Assembly (NCBI GenBank): GCA_002307135.1
Contig: DBTQ01000036.1
Coordinates: forward strand, 208,913 to 272,912
Source: Bacteroidetes bacterium UBA1312
GTDB lineage: Bacteria; Bacteroidota; Bacteroidia; Chitinophagales; Chitinophagaceae
DNA length: 64,000 bases
Direction: 5' to 3'
Position 1 is the stretch's first letter, and every line of letters starts with the position of its first letter. Below, piece by piece: positions 1 to 8,541 of this stretch. The position numbers and the translations under genes are program-made. The notes under the pieces are model-generated. The model did no database searches. It had not been told where the DNA came from and saw nothing but the letters and a program-made list of their open reading frames with translations.

Positions 1-862
1 GGAAAGTCAGGTAAAGATGGAATACAACATCCAAATCCCTGCGCATCAACTGCGGGTGTTTTTCTTCTTCTATTAATATTAATAAGTCGCCTGATGGTCC
101 GCCACGTTCGCCTACATTACCATTACCGCTCATGCTTAGTTGCATCCCGTCCTGTACACCGGCAGGTATATCCATGCTAATAGTTTCTTCGCCATATACA
201 CGCCCTTCTCCTTTACATGCGCCACATTTTGCACTAATGCTTGTACCGTCTCCGTTACAAGTAGGACAGGTCGTTACGGTTTGCATCTGACCAAGAAAGG
301 TATTTTGTACACGGCGTACCTGACCGCTTCCACCACAAGTGCCACAGGTTTTTATAGAGGCTTTGTCTTTAGCGCCTGAGCTGTCACACTGTTGGCAGCC
401 CACATATTTTTTTACTTTAATTTTTTTATTAGCACCATGGGCTATTTCGCTAAAGTTCATTTTCAACTTTACACGAAGGTTGGCTCCACGACCCGCGCCT
501 TGCCTGCGACCTCCGCCACCCTGACGACCACCAAACACATCCTCGCCAAAGATATCGCCGAAGTTGGAGAAAATATCTTCCATACGCATACCGCCACCAC
601 CAAATCCACCTGCACCACCACGCCCACCTGCACCGGCGTTGCCCATAGAATGACCAAAGCGATCGTACTGTGCACGTTTGTCAGGGGAGCTCAATATTTC
701 ATAAGCTTCTGCTGCTTCTTTAAATTTTTCTTCGGCTGCCTTATCCCCCGGATTGCGGTCGGGGTGAAATTGCATCGCTATTTTGCGGTAAGCTTTCTTA
801 ATCTCATCAGCACTTGCCGATTTAGACACGCCTAGTATTTCGTAATAATCTCTTTTTGACAT
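1..862 (-). CDS. dnaJ: Chaperone DnaJ, C-terminal part outside the window
   Basis: This is Hsp40, the co-chaperone that stimulates DnaK ATPase and delivers unfolded clients in the cytoplasm. The 287 codons present start with a J-domain carrying the HPD tripeptide, followed by a Gly-rich G/F linker. Four CxxC zinc-finger repeats follow, for example CGTCGGSG, CPTCNGDG and CGACKGEG. The first repeat (CQQCDSSG) is slightly unusual. The start of the substrate-binding domain is present, and the frame runs off the left edge without a stop. It lies 71 bp downstream of grpE on the same strand, so the two are probably one heat-shock transcript. Confidence 0.96.
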   Translation of the reverse strand, partial: MSKRDYYEILGVSKSASADEIKKAYRKIAMQFHPDRNPGDKAAEEKFKEAAEAYEILSSPDKRAQYDRFGHSMGNAGAGGRGGAGGFGGGGMRMEDIFSNFGDIFGEDVFGGRQGGGGRRQGAGRGANLRVKLKMNFSEIAHGANKKIKVKKYVGCQQCDSSGAKDKASIKTCGTCGGSGQVRRVQNTFLGQMQTVTTCPTCNGDGTSISAKCGACKGEGRVYGEETISMDIPAGVQDGMQLSMSGNGNVGERGGPSGDLLILIEEEKHPQLMRRDLDVVFHLYLTF

Positions 863-933
863 TTATTGTATAACTTATAAATGACGCTACAATTGGGTTA
901 TAAAACCGTTGTGTCGTCTTCATGAATATATGC

Positions 934-1521
934 TTATTTCCCTACAATTACTTTCGCATAGCGAATCAATTTATCATTGAGGTAGTATCCCTTTTCCATT
1001 ACGTCCACTACTTTTCCTTGCATGTCTTCGCTTGGTGCCGGTATTTCAGTAATCGCTTCGTGCAATTCTGCATCAAATTCTTTACCAATTGGTGATTCCA
1101 TTTCCTTCAGCCCTTTTTGGTTCAGAATATTGGTTAATTTACTCAATACCAAATTCATGCCTTCTTTTACGGCATTGATATCTGTAGCTGTTTCCAACGT
1201 TTTAAAAGCACGGTCGCTATCATCCATTACTGCCAACAAGGACTGAATCAAATCTTTACCAGCTGTTTGTATCAATTCCACACGTTCTTTAGCATTACGC
1301 TTACGGAAATTGTCGAACTCTGCAACAAGTCGCAAATACTGGTCTTTTGAATTACTCAATTCTATGCGAAGCTGATCTACTTCTGATATTGATTCAGGTG
1401 CTTCAATTGCCGGTTCATTATTTTGTGCCGTTACTTCATCTTGTTGTGTCAGATTGTCGTCGGCTGTTGCTTGGTTTTCCAGTTCTTTATCGTTCATTGC
1501 TTTCTTTTTTTTGAAAATCAT
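934..1521 (-). CDS. grpE: Nucleotide exchange factor GrpE
   Basis: GrpE releases ADP from DnaK in the DnaK-DnaJ-GrpE cycle. The 195-residue protein has an acidic, disordered N-terminus, a long helical coiled-coil region (about residues 45-110) and the C-terminal beta domain. The C-terminal signature includes GKVVDVMEKGYYLNDKLIRY. An internal ATG at 1497 (MNDKELE) is an equally plausible start, because the first eight residues are a basic stretch with no counterpart I recognise. dnaJ follows in the same direction. A promoter with an overlapping inverted repeat lies upstream at 1571-1599. Confidence 0.95.
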   Translation of the reverse strand: MIFKKKKAMNDKELENQATADDNLTQQDEVTAQNNEPAIEAPESISEVDQLRIELSNSKDQYLRLVAEFDNFRKRNAKERVELIQTAGKDLIQSLLAVMDDSDRAFKTLETATDINAVKEGMNLVLSKLTNILNQKGLKEMESPIGKEFDAELHEAITEIPAPSEDMQGKVVDVMEKGYYLNDKLIRYAKVIVGK

Positions 1522-1570
1522 ACTTATACACTAATCGCAAAAACGTTGCCAAAGCGTTTTTGGGGACAAA

Positions 1571-1599
1571 TTGTCAGCGAAAATATAATTGGCTGACAA
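1571..1599 (-). promoter_or_regulatory. Inverted repeat over the grpE-dnaJ promoter
   Basis: TTGTCAGC (1571-1578) and GCTGACAA (1592-1599) form a perfect 8-bp inverted repeat with a 13-nt spacer. The spacer contains TATTTTCG on the minus strand (1578-1585), a variant of the Bacteroidota -7 box TAnnTTTG. The position about 50 nt before the first grpE start suits an operator. The repeat is not the CIRCE sequence. Its role is inferred. Confidence 0.45.
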
Positions 1600-1613
1600 G
1601 ATGTGGAACTAAC

Positions 1614-3530
1614 TTAAGCGTCTGCAAATTCCCAGGCACTCTTATATGCATTCAGCTCTTGTGCATAGCTAATAAAATCGGCATAAAAAGGTAAGCGGGA
1701 AAGCGTAGCACTATCTCCAACAATAACTAGTTTTTTTCTGGCTCTTGTCATGGCTACATTCATCCGCCGAATGTCAGATAGGAAGCCAATATTTGCTTCT
1801 GAATTGCTTCGGGTCATGCAGATATAAACAATATCCCGTTCCTGTCCCTGAAAACTGTCAATGGTATTGACCGTTATTTTGTCCAGATACGGTTGCAACA
1901 CAGGTTGGTGCAGTAACTGTTCCTTCAATACCTGAATTTGTTGTTTGTAAGGTGAAATAACAGCTATTGTCGGAAAATCTTGTCCTGAATAATGTACTTG
2001 AAGCTCTGTAGCCACTAATGACAGATGCTTCAATAAAAAAGCCGCTTCTTCGGGGTTAGTGGTGCTGGTACCTTCTGCTACTTCGTCGAATCCGCAACCC
2101 GCTGTATCAATAAATGCCAAAGGTGCATCATCAATAAACAAAAGCCGGTTTTTTACCGAATCGTGTGCTTTCAGCCTATTGTTGTAGAACACCTGCGATG
2201 AATAGCCCATAATGGAGGTGTGCATCCGGTATTGTTCTTCCAGCAGTACAACTGCATCTGGATGCAAAGCCACCAGTTTTTCGAGCAGGGTAGTATTGAG
2301 CCCGTTTTTGCCGGCTTCGTGCGATTTGATGGTGGGTGGCAACTGACAATGATCGCCTGCCAGAATCACTTTTTGTGCTTTCAGTATAGGAATCCAGCAA
2401 GCGGGTTCCAGTGCTTGTCCGGCTTCATCAATCACCAGCGTATGGTAGCTGCGGTTGCGTACGGTATAGTGCTGTGCACCTACCAAAGTGGCGGTAATCA
2501 CTTGGGCTTTATTGAGTACATCATCTATAATGTATTGCTCGGTCTTGCCCGCATCTTTCATTATTTTGTGTGCTTCATCAAACAAGGCTTTACGTTGCTC
2601 ACGTTCTGCTTTACCAAAATTCCGCTTGTATTTATGTGCCATATTACGGAATTCATTGGCCTGTTTTTTAAGTGCTTTAATGGATTTCATTTGGCTGTGC
2701 TCCGCCGTTTTGCTGTCGAGTGTCAAGGACATTAGCCGCTCAGATACCCGTGCCGGATTGCCTACCCGTACCACATTCAGTCCTTCATCCGACAGCTTTT
2801 CACTCAGCAAGTCCACCGCTGTATTGCTTGGTGCCACCACCAATATTTGCTGATGATCTTGCTGTATCAGTGCCTTTATAGCTTGTACCAAAGTAGTGGT
2901 TTTGCCGGTGCCGGGTGGTCCGTGTACGATGGCCAGCTCATTGGCGGCTACTATTTTATGTACAGCTAATTGTTGTTGTGTATTGAGCCGGTCAATAGGA
3001 TTGAGCTTCGTTTCTGTATGGAAAGTAGGTGCTTTGACACCTGTAAGTATCTGTATCAGGCGACCGGCCTCTTTATCTTCTATTAGGGTTTCTGCCGATC
3101 GAAGTGCAGTCTGCATTTCGTCGTAGCTATTGTCGTCGAAGAGCAGGTCGAGTCCTAATTTACCATCGCTGCTCCATTCGGGGAGCTCATCGGCGCGTAA
3201 GGTTATTTTGAGTCTGTTGCCACTTTGAAAAGTAACGGTTCCTTCTATCCGATTGTTCGCAGCATCGTGGTTGGAAAACAAAACAGCTGATACGCCAAAC
3301 CGAAACTGATGGTTGAGGTCTTGGTTTGTAGTTCGTTCAATTTCAACACTTATATAATCTCCTTTACTCATTTCTGTACCCCTAATAGCGATAGGGTACC
3401 AGGTCAGGCCATTGGTTCTGCGTTCAGCAGCTGAGGCACTGGCAGTCAAAGCCTGATACGATGCCAAATCCGCCAAACGTTCAGTTTTGAGCAGTTCAAG
3501 AAGTCTTTTGAAATAATCCATTGCGCGCAA
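1614..3530 (-). CDS. Superfamily 1 DNA/RNA helicase, IGHMBP2/Upf1-like
   Basis: This is an ATP-dependent 5'-3' helicase of the Upf1-like group (AAA_11/AAA_12), 638 residues long. Motif I is GPPGTGKTTT at about residue 204. Motif II is the DEAG type (VIDEAGQALEP), motif III is AGDHCQLPP, and later motifs are EEQYRMH, DSFQGQERD and MNVAMTRARKKL. The N-terminal ~180 residues form the beta-barrel and stalk region usual for the group. An ATG three codons in (MDYFKRLL) could also be the start. The physiological substrate is not evident from its neighbours. Confidence 0.9.
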   Translation of the reverse strand: MRAMDYFKRLLELLKTERLADLASYQALTASASAAERRTNGLTWYPIAIRGTEMSKGDYISVEIERTTNQDLNHQFRFGVSAVLFSNHDAANNRIEGTVTFQSGNRLKITLRADELPEWSSDGKLGLDLLFDDNSYDEMQTALRSAETLIEDKEAGRLIQILTGVKAPTFHTETKLNPIDRLNTQQQLAVHKIVAANELAIVHGPPGTGKTTTLVQAIKALIQQDHQQILVVAPSNTAVDLLSEKLSDEGLNVVRVGNPARVSERLMSLTLDSKTAEHSQMKSIKALKKQANEFRNMAHKYKRNFGKAEREQRKALFDEAHKIMKDAGKTEQYIIDDVLNKAQVITATLVGAQHYTVRNRSYHTLVIDEAGQALEPACWIPILKAQKVILAGDHCQLPPTIKSHEAGKNGLNTTLLEKLVALHPDAVVLLEEQYRMHTSIMGYSSQVFYNNRLKAHDSVKNRLLFIDDAPLAFIDTAGCGFDEVAEGTSTTNPEEAAFLLKHLSLVATELQVHYSGQDFPTIAVISPYKQQIQVLKEQLLHQPVLQPYLDKITVNTIDSFQGQERDIVYICMTRSNSEANIGFLSDIRRMNVAMTRARKKLVIVGDSATLSRLPFYADFISYAQELNAYKSAWEFADA

Positions 3531-3572
3531 AGTTAAGGTCTTGTGCGTGGATTGTTGTGGAGGTGTAAATTT

Positions 3573-4010
3573 CTATTCCTTGGTTTGTTCGGCAAATGTT
3601 TTAAAAAGGCGGAGCTGGTCTTGCGCATATTTTTGGGCAGCTCCAGACAACAACCTTATTATTATCCTAGAAAGCAGCCCTGCATATTTGGTGATATTCA
3701 TTTCTGCTTCCACCAAGGTTTTGTCTGCTGCCAATGCTGTAAAGCGGTGTGTGGAAGTATGGATCATTTTTGTTTTGGCATGTTCATAGTCGGCCGTGAT
3801 GACAGCTGGCAGATTGTTGGCTACAATGGTTTCATACAGTGTGCCGCCATTCTTAAATAATAGCTTTGTTACTGCACCGTTGGTTCCTGGTATGCCACTT
3901 ACCGGCTCATAGCTGAGCATACCCTTTTTCCATTCTTTAAAATTGTTTTTGTCCATGTATAGACCTATTACCTGGTCTATGGGCGCATTTATTGCAATGG
4001 AGGTTTTCAT
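3573..4010 (-). CDS. SRPBCC (START-like) family protein
   Basis: This 145-residue protein has the helix-grip ligand-binding fold. It begins MKTSIAINAPIDQV, the usual beta-1/helix start of polyketide-cyclase/dehydrase-type SRPBCC proteins. It then shows the alternating strands and the C-terminal amphipathic helix ending in LRLFKTFAEQ. Ligand and pathway cannot be told from sequence. It is 3 bp from the upstream phosphatase-like gene, so the two are likely co-transcribed. Confidence 0.75.
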   Translation of the reverse strand: MKTSIAINAPIDQVIGLYMDKNNFKEWKKGMLSYEPVSGIPGTNGAVTKLLFKNGGTLYETIVANNLPAVITADYEHAKTKMIHTSTHRFTALAADKTLVEAEMNITKYAGLLSRIIIRLLSGAAQKYAQDQLRLFKTFAEQTKE

Positions 4011-4013
4011 ATT

Positions 4014-4352
4014 TTATGGTCGGTTAGTGTCCAAGTTCAGATATGTATCCACCTTACTGCTGATGTCTGCAACTAATTCGGGATCCATATAAGTATATTC
4101 GTCAGGGATGTCCAGTACCACTATTGGCCGATCAGCTATATCCTCAGTAAATTTATCCAGTATCCTTTGTTTGTGCCGTTTTTCCATTACAAATATAATG
4201 TCTGCCCAAGCTATTCTTTTAGCTGTTAGCTTGATACGGGCAGAGGGTTCCGTACCTGCCGACTGTGCTTGCAGATCTTGTCGGTTTTTATAAATAGCTT
4301 CGGCAGTGGGGCTCCGCCATTGATTGCGACTACAGACAAACAGCAGGTTCAT
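4014..4352 (-). CDS. Predicted low-molecular-weight protein tyrosine phosphatase-like protein
   Basis: The 112-residue protein begins with LLFVCSRNQWRSPTAE. This is a P-loop of the CX5R(S/T) type, with Cys7 and Arg13 as the expected nucleophile and phosphate-binding residues. IIFVMEKRHKQRI and DIPDEYTYMDPEL match the small COG4551-like branch rather than full LMW phosphatases. The general-acid Asp is probably in the DIPDEY segment. Activity is inferred from the motif alone. Confidence 0.8.
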   Translation of the reverse strand: MNLLFVCSRNQWRSPTAEAIYKNRQDLQAQSAGTEPSARIKLTAKRIAWADIIFVMEKRHKQRILDKFTEDIADRPIVVLDIPDEYTYMDPELVADISSKVDTYLNLDTNRP

Positions 4353-4368
4353 GGGTTCTTTTTTCGGT

Positions 4369-4791
4369 TTATTTTGTACGCTCTTTTTTCATTTCTTCCA
4401 GCATACCGATTATTTTGTCCAGTTTTTCGACTTCGAGGGTACTCAGTTGTTTCGACAAAGCTTCTATTTCTAGGCGGGCGCTGACATTGGTTTCGTAGTC
4501 GGCCAATGCCTGTGCGCGGTCGCGTTCGCTTTGCCTATTTTGCGACATCATAATGATGGGCGCTGCATAGGCTGCCTGTGTAGAGAACACGAGGTTGAGC
4601 AGTATAAAAGGATAAACATCCCAATGTTGTATAAAGCCTACCAGATTGAGTCCCATCCATAGTATTACCAGTACGGTTTGGATGATAATGAATTTCCAGG
4701 AACCCATACCACTGGCTACTGTATCGGCTAGTCGGCTACCAAAGTTTAAACTCTCTTTATGCCTATCGTGCCAAGTTTTTGGGCTTTTCAT
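4369..4791 (-). CDS. DUF1003 inner-membrane protein
   Basis: The 140-residue protein has the DUF1003 pattern: an N-terminal region with LADTVASGMGSWKFI, then two membrane helices (about 33-52 and 62-82) joined by a short loop containing WDVYPFILLN. After these comes the conserved QNRQSERDRAQALADYETN and a C-terminal coiled coil. Family function is unknown. It sits 16 bp upstream of the phosphatase-like gene on the same strand. Confidence 0.85.
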   Translation of the reverse strand: MKSPKTWHDRHKESLNFGSRLADTVASGMGSWKFIIIQTVLVILWMGLNLVGFIQHWDVYPFILLNLVFSTQAAYAAPIIMMSQNRQSERDRAQALADYETNVSARLEIEALSKQLSTLEVEKLDKIIGMLEEMKKERTK

Positions 4792-4892
4792 ATTGACTAT
4801 AGTGTTTTATAAAGTACTACAGAACGAAGTTAATGGAAAACCATACTATATCAGGTAGCATGGTTTCTCTTTTCATCATCTTATCCTATTAC

Positions 4893-5327
4893 TTACTGTT
4901 GTTGCATCACATTGAACATCCAGCGGATGCCGAAACGGTCTTTGCAAGTACCCCAGTATCCCCAAAATTCCTCGTGTGGTGCTACGGCTTCTGTTCCGCC
5001 TTCAGATAGTTCGTTGTACAATCTGTCGGCTTCTTCTTTGCTATCGGGGTTTAGGCTGATGGTAAAATTGTTGCCTTCTACCAGTTTGTGCCCCATACTC
5101 TCCAGCATATCAGTGGCCATTATCTGTGTACCACCCAATATGGGCAATGCCACGTGCATTACTTTGTTTTGCTCGGCTTCAGGGAGCGATGGTGCGCCCT
5201 CCTGTGCCGGAATGTCCTTCATGCGCATCAGTGGGGTAGAAAATTCCGTTTTAAACACTTTTTTGTAGTGGTTGAATGCTTCTTCTGCATTGCCCATAAA
5301 GTTTAAATAGATCGATACGAATGCCAT
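4893..5327 (-). CDS. VOC-family protein, PhnB/glyoxalase-like
   Basis: This 144-residue protein has the paired beta-alpha-beta-beta-beta fold of vicinal-oxygen-chelate proteins. It opens with SIYLNFMGNAEEAFNHYKKVF, ends with WGYWGTCKDRFGIRWMFN, and has IMATDMLESMG in the middle, all typical of the PhnB-like (3-demethylubiquinone methyltransferase-like) group. The substrate is unknown. It appears to be a single gene. Confidence 0.85.
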   Translation of the reverse strand: MAFVSIYLNFMGNAEEAFNHYKKVFKTEFSTPLMRMKDIPAQEGAPSLPEAEQNKVMHVALPILGGTQIMATDMLESMGHKLVEGNNFTISLNPDSKEEADRLYNELSEGGTEAVAPHEEFWGYWGTCKDRFGIRWMFNVMQQQ

Positions 5328-5632
5328 AGCGTGTATGTTTTATGATTATTTAATTTTTAAAGTCGGTATGCCTCCGGCAGGATGTTTGTTGCTCTTTGTA
5401 CTGTCTTTAGCCCCTGTAAATTGGATTAATTTTACAGACGTAAATGTACAAAAACTCCTGCGGATAAAAATGGTTATAAGCCTTCAACATTTCTTCAGAT
5501 AATAGATTGTTGTTGTGCCCGGCTTAAAGATGAAGATGTATAAGATTGTCCGGCATCGCCGCATAGGGTATGCACCGCGTTTGCCGATTGATTGCCCAAT
5601 CGATGTTAGCAACAGGTTTTTTCTTAAAGGTT
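5328..5632. other. Intergenic region, no gene seen
   Basis: About 300 bp lie between the VOC gene and the small protein gene. There is a short inverted pair TGTAAA...TTTACA near 5416-5442. I see no RNA gene, strong hairpin or recognisable promoter. Confidence 0.4.
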
Positions 5633-5806
5633 CTATTTACAAAATGTAATAAATGCGGTCGGCATCCACCACATATTTAGTCCAAATGCAACAGTCACCA
5701 CTTCATAACCATCTCTGGTTTTTTCGTTAAGTATTTTTTCAACTTTTTCTTTCAGTGCATCTGTTGACCACATGGTCGATTCTTTAATAATGGAATATGT
5801 TTTCAT
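5633..5806 (-). CDS. Small conserved-looking hypothetical protein
   Basis: The protein has about 57 residues from the chosen ATG (MKTYSIIKEST). An ATG four codons upstream and one eleven codons downstream are alternatives. The central part, STDALKEKVEKILNEK followed by DGYEVVTVAFG, resembles short DUF4177-like single-domain proteins with a helix and a strand pair. The end WWMPTAFITFCK is strongly hydrophobic. Function is unknown. Confidence 0.5.
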   Translation of the reverse strand: MKTYSIIKESTMWSTDALKEKVEKILNEKTRDGYEVVTVAFGLNMWWMPTAFITFCK

Positions 5807-5921
5807 TTTTAAATACATGCACCCTATTCATTTGGCTTTTCGGTTTCGCCCCGTTTTTGTTAATGGTTGCTGGTCTCCATTTTTGATACTTATGCGTGGG
5901 TATGTTTGGCCTTGTTACTAT

Positions 5922-6515
5922 TCACTTCCAAATTCTAAAATTCAGTCTCAATTTTTTCTTTTCCAGAAGTGCAAACCAGTCAATAAAAAGCAATGCACCA
6001 ATAAGTAATATACCGAGCACCAAACTTCCAATTGATTTCCAGGATAAAGCTGACTTTACCATGCCTTCAAAATTTTCGGACGCGTACTTACCCAAATGAA
6101 CGGTAACAGCATCACTTATAAACTTACCGATAAAAAAAGCAGGAATAATTTGAACTGGTTTTATGCGTGCCATGCCACCAGCCAGAAATAATGGGGTAGT
6201 GGGTAAGGGCAGTAAAGAATAAGTCACTATTATCAATTGACTTTTCCATCCTTTCTCTTTCATTTTTTCTCCCAAAAATTGAACCTCTTTATTTTTTTCA
6301 GGTTTGAATACCTTATCGGCCAACAACGGAATATAGAGCGTGAGTACATATCGCCCCAGTATCGATCCTGCAACACCTATTATAATGACCAACCAGGTAT
6401 TCAGCCCAAACATGATCTGTAAAGGAACCATAATTGAAAATGCCGGAGGAAAGGGAATAGGCACTACGTCAAATAAAAATGCTCCCGCAAAAACTAATAA
6501 ATATTGCCACCACAT
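5922..6515 (-). CDS. VTT/DedA-like small integral membrane protein
   Basis: This 197-residue protein has five or so hydrophobic segments. An N-terminal reentrant-like stretch reads FDVVPIPFPPAFSIMVPL. A central LLPLPTTPLFLAGGMARI motif with prolines is followed by IIPAFFIGKFISDAV, and a C-terminal helix spans about 168-188. The layout recalls VTT/SNARE-associated (DedA) proteins, which act in lipid scrambling or membrane homeostasis. The match is by pattern, so the family is tentative. Confidence 0.6.
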   Translation of the reverse strand: MWWQYLLVFAGAFLFDVVPIPFPPAFSIMVPLQIMFGLNTWLVIIIGVAGSILGRYVLTLYIPLLADKVFKPEKNKEVQFLGEKMKEKGWKSQLIIVTYSLLPLPTTPLFLAGGMARIKPVQIIPAFFIGKFISDAVTVHLGKYASENFEGMVKSALSWKSIGSLVLGILLIGALLFIDWFALLEKKKLRLNFRIWK

Positions 6516-6703
6516 AATTTTACCTGATATTAATTTGCGCCATAATTATTGCATTGCTAAGGTGCAACAATTTAATGGCTTTATGTTATATAACGATTAA
6601 AATGAATTACATCATTCCATCAGCAATAGACAGATAGGGTCAATAATGAGCGCACGGGACAAATTTCGTTTATAGGCATTAATTGCGCTGCATATTGCAG
6701 TGG

Positions 6704-7789
6704 CTATTGGTGCAAAACCTGCCAAAGCTCCTCCAGCAGGCCGTTTTTCGGTTGATCTTCGTTCAGTTCCCAAAACATGATACCGCCTAATTTTTTGCTG
6801 CGCACGTATCTTGCCTTTTCCCTTATGGAATGTTTATCGTCGAAAGTGGCAAATAACTGCTTACGCGCATTGTATTGATAAGGGGCTCTGGCTTTATTGT
6901 CCCAGTGGTATTGAAAGCCGGAAGTATCGCTGAAGTATTCCTTGAAATGGGCAAAGTCGATACCTTCTTTAAATATACCCGGCTGGTATAAACCATTATT
7001 GATATCCGGCACTTTTTCCCATACCCGCGCATAGAAAGCCGCGCCGGTCACCAGTTTTGCTGCGGGTACTTTATGCGCCAGCAACCAGCTGACACAGACA
7101 TCTGTCGATTCCTGTCCTTGGCGGTAGCTGTAGAGGGGGGTATGGTGGCCCGTAGTGGTGGCATACCCGCCCACAAGGTCGTAGGTCATCAGATTCACAA
7201 AATCCACCAGAGGCATTACCGCAGGCCAGTCTATCGATTGTTCCAGGTATTTGATAAAGCCGCCTGCGGCAAAACTCAGGATATAATCATTACCCATTTC
7301 GTTGCGCAAGGCTTGGAGCAATGCGGTAAAATGCGTTTTATCGCTGGCATCATACCGATGTCCGGGAAAACCTTCAATAGCCGGGTATTCCCAGTCCAGG
7401 TCAATGCCGTCAAGTCCGTACTTTTTGAGCAGCGCAACAGTAGTTGCGGCGAAGTTTTTCCTGTGCGTTTCTGATGCAAACAACGCGCTGCATGGGGCGC
7501 AGGCGCTCCAGCCACCAAAGGATATCATGACTTTGAGCCGTGGGTATCGCTGCTTCAGCGCCACTATCTGCTGTATGGTCTTTTCCTGTGCGCTGTCTTG
7601 CGCCAGCAACGTGTCGTTTTGCAGGTGTACAAAACTGATAATAATATGGCTGATCTTATCCACCGGGTATTGCTGTATCTGCGCTCCGATGCCGGTATAA
7701 TAAGCAATGATTTTATAAGGCTGTTCTTTTTGTGCAGACACCGCTTGAATGCCAGCAAGTAATAGGAGTAGCAGTAGGATCTTTTTCAT
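6704..7789 (-). CDS. Secreted glycoside hydrolase family 18 (chitinase-like)
   Basis: GH18 enzymes cleave beta-1,4-N-acetylglucosamine linkages. The 361-residue protein has an N-terminal signal peptide (about 1-19, ending VSAQ). The catalytic DxxDxDxE motif is present as YGLDGIDLDWEYP. Supporting barrel motifs are KVMISFGGWSA and LMTYDLVGGYATTTGHH, and the last strand is GGIMFWELNEDQ. The catalytic Glu is intact, so it should be active on chitin or related glycans after export. The 5' side faces hairpin repeat copy 1. Confidence 0.92.
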   Translation of the reverse strand: MKKILLLLLLLAGIQAVSAQKEQPYKIIAYYTGIGAQIQQYPVDKISHIIISFVHLQNDTLLAQDSAQEKTIQQIVALKQRYPRLKVMISFGGWSACAPCSALFASETHRKNFAATTVALLKKYGLDGIDLDWEYPAIEGFPGHRYDASDKTHFTALLQALRNEMGNDYILSFAAGGFIKYLEQSIDWPAVMPLVDFVNLMTYDLVGGYATTTGHHTPLYSYRQGQESTDVCVSWLLAHKVPAAKLVTGAAFYARVWEKVPDINNGLYQPGIFKEGIDFAHFKEYFSDTSGFQYHWDNKARAPYQYNARKQLFATFDDKHSIREKARYVRSKKLGGIMFWELNEDQPKNGLLEELWQVLHQ

Positions 7790-7854
7790 TCAGATAAAGA
7801 TAGCAAGTTTAGGGAAACTGCGCTTGGTTCATGCAGCACTATTAGGCCAATCAG

Positions 7855-7892
7855 TGTTCGCCATGTAGTCTCCCGAAGGGGACTCATGGCAT
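7855..7892 (+). repeat. GTAG-headed hairpin repeat, copy 1
   Basis: This copy reads TGTTC then GCCATGTAGTCTCCC, GAA, and GGGGACTCATGGC. It folds as a 13-bp stem with one bulged T and a small CGAA loop. It lies in the divergent intergenic region between the GH18 gene and the TonB-C-like gene. Compared with copies 2 and 3 it has A for G in the right arm (CATGGC for CGTGGC). Confidence 0.85.
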
Positions 7893-7924
7893 TGTTACCA
7901 TGCAATAAAAATAATGTACTTTCG
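7892..7924 (+). promoter_or_regulatory. Candidate promoter of the TonB-C-like gene
   Basis: TTG at 7892 is followed, after 22 nt, by TACTTTCG (7917-7924), a variant of the Bacteroidota -7 box TAnnTTTG. The start codon is 27 nt downstream. It begins directly at the end of hairpin repeat copy 1. Confidence 0.35.
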
Positions 7925-7950
7925 GTTGGCTCTTTTTAAACTGCTCAGCA

Positions 7951-8427
7951 ATGAAGAAATTAATATTACTCCTTAGTGTTTGCTCTATAGCGGCTAAAGC
8001 ACAAACCAAGGACTCGTCCAATTATCTCGATATTAATTCGCCTTTTATGGAGCGCCATATTTATGGTACAGATACCGTTTATGTAGAAGATTTTATAGGG
8101 AAACAAGCGGCCAATAATAAATCGTCTAAAATAGTTTATAAACGAGTTGAATTTAAAATGCCGACATTTAAAGGTAATCTCGACGAATTTATTAAAGCAA
8201 ATATTCACTTACTACCTTCCGAAAAAGGAGGGAAAGTCGTTGCATATATTCATTTTGATAAAACCGGTAAAATAGATAAAGAACCTATAATTACTCATTA
8301 TTTATCTACCAGATTGGATCAGGAAGTAATACGGATTATTAAACTAATGCCACCTTGGGAGCCCGGTAGAGATGAACATAATAATCCAATGGCAATGGAT
8401 TATAGCGTTGTTTTTAATATTAAATAG
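7951..8427 (+). CDS. Secreted TonB C-terminal-domain-like protein
   Basis: The 158-residue protein has a signal peptide (about 1-17, ending AKAQ). The C-terminal half follows the TonB-C pattern: KGNLDEFIKANIHL, GGKVVAYIHFDKTGKI, LDQEVIRIIKLMPPWEPG and a final hydrophobic strand. Unlike true TonB it lacks a membrane anchor and a proline-rich spacer, so a role in energising outer-membrane receptors is unlikely. Such periplasmic stand-alone domains are common in Bacteroidota and their function is unknown. It lies between hairpin repeat copies 1 and 2. Confidence 0.75.
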   Translation: MKKLILLLSVCSIAAKAQTKDSSNYLDINSPFMERHIYGTDTVYVEDFIGKQAANNKSSKIVYKRVEFKMPTFKGNLDEFIKANIHLLPSEKGGKVVAYIHFDKTGKIDKEPIITHYLSTRLDQEVIRIIKLMPPWEPGRDEHNNPMAMDYSVVFNIK

Positions 8428-8496
8428 AAGGTCAATCGTTTAGCTGCACAAATTATCCAATTCCAAGTCTGATTTTTTAATCCACAATGAACAGGC

Positions 8497-8534
8497 TGTT
8501 CGCTATGTAGTCTCCCGAAGGGGACTCGTGGCAT
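8497..8534 (+). repeat. GTAG-headed hairpin repeat, copy 2
   Basis: Same unit and orientation as copy 1, with the left arm GCTATG instead of GCCATG and the right arm CGTGGC. It lies between the converging 3' ends of the TonB-C-like gene and the hydrolase gene, 8 bp from the hydrolase stop. Confidence 0.85.
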
Positions 8535-8541
8535 CAGTAAC

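Noticed and set aside
392..835. 147-codon open frame opposite dnaJ
   Set aside because: Its Thr/Cys-rich translation is the complement of the DnaJ Gly-rich and zinc-finger regions.
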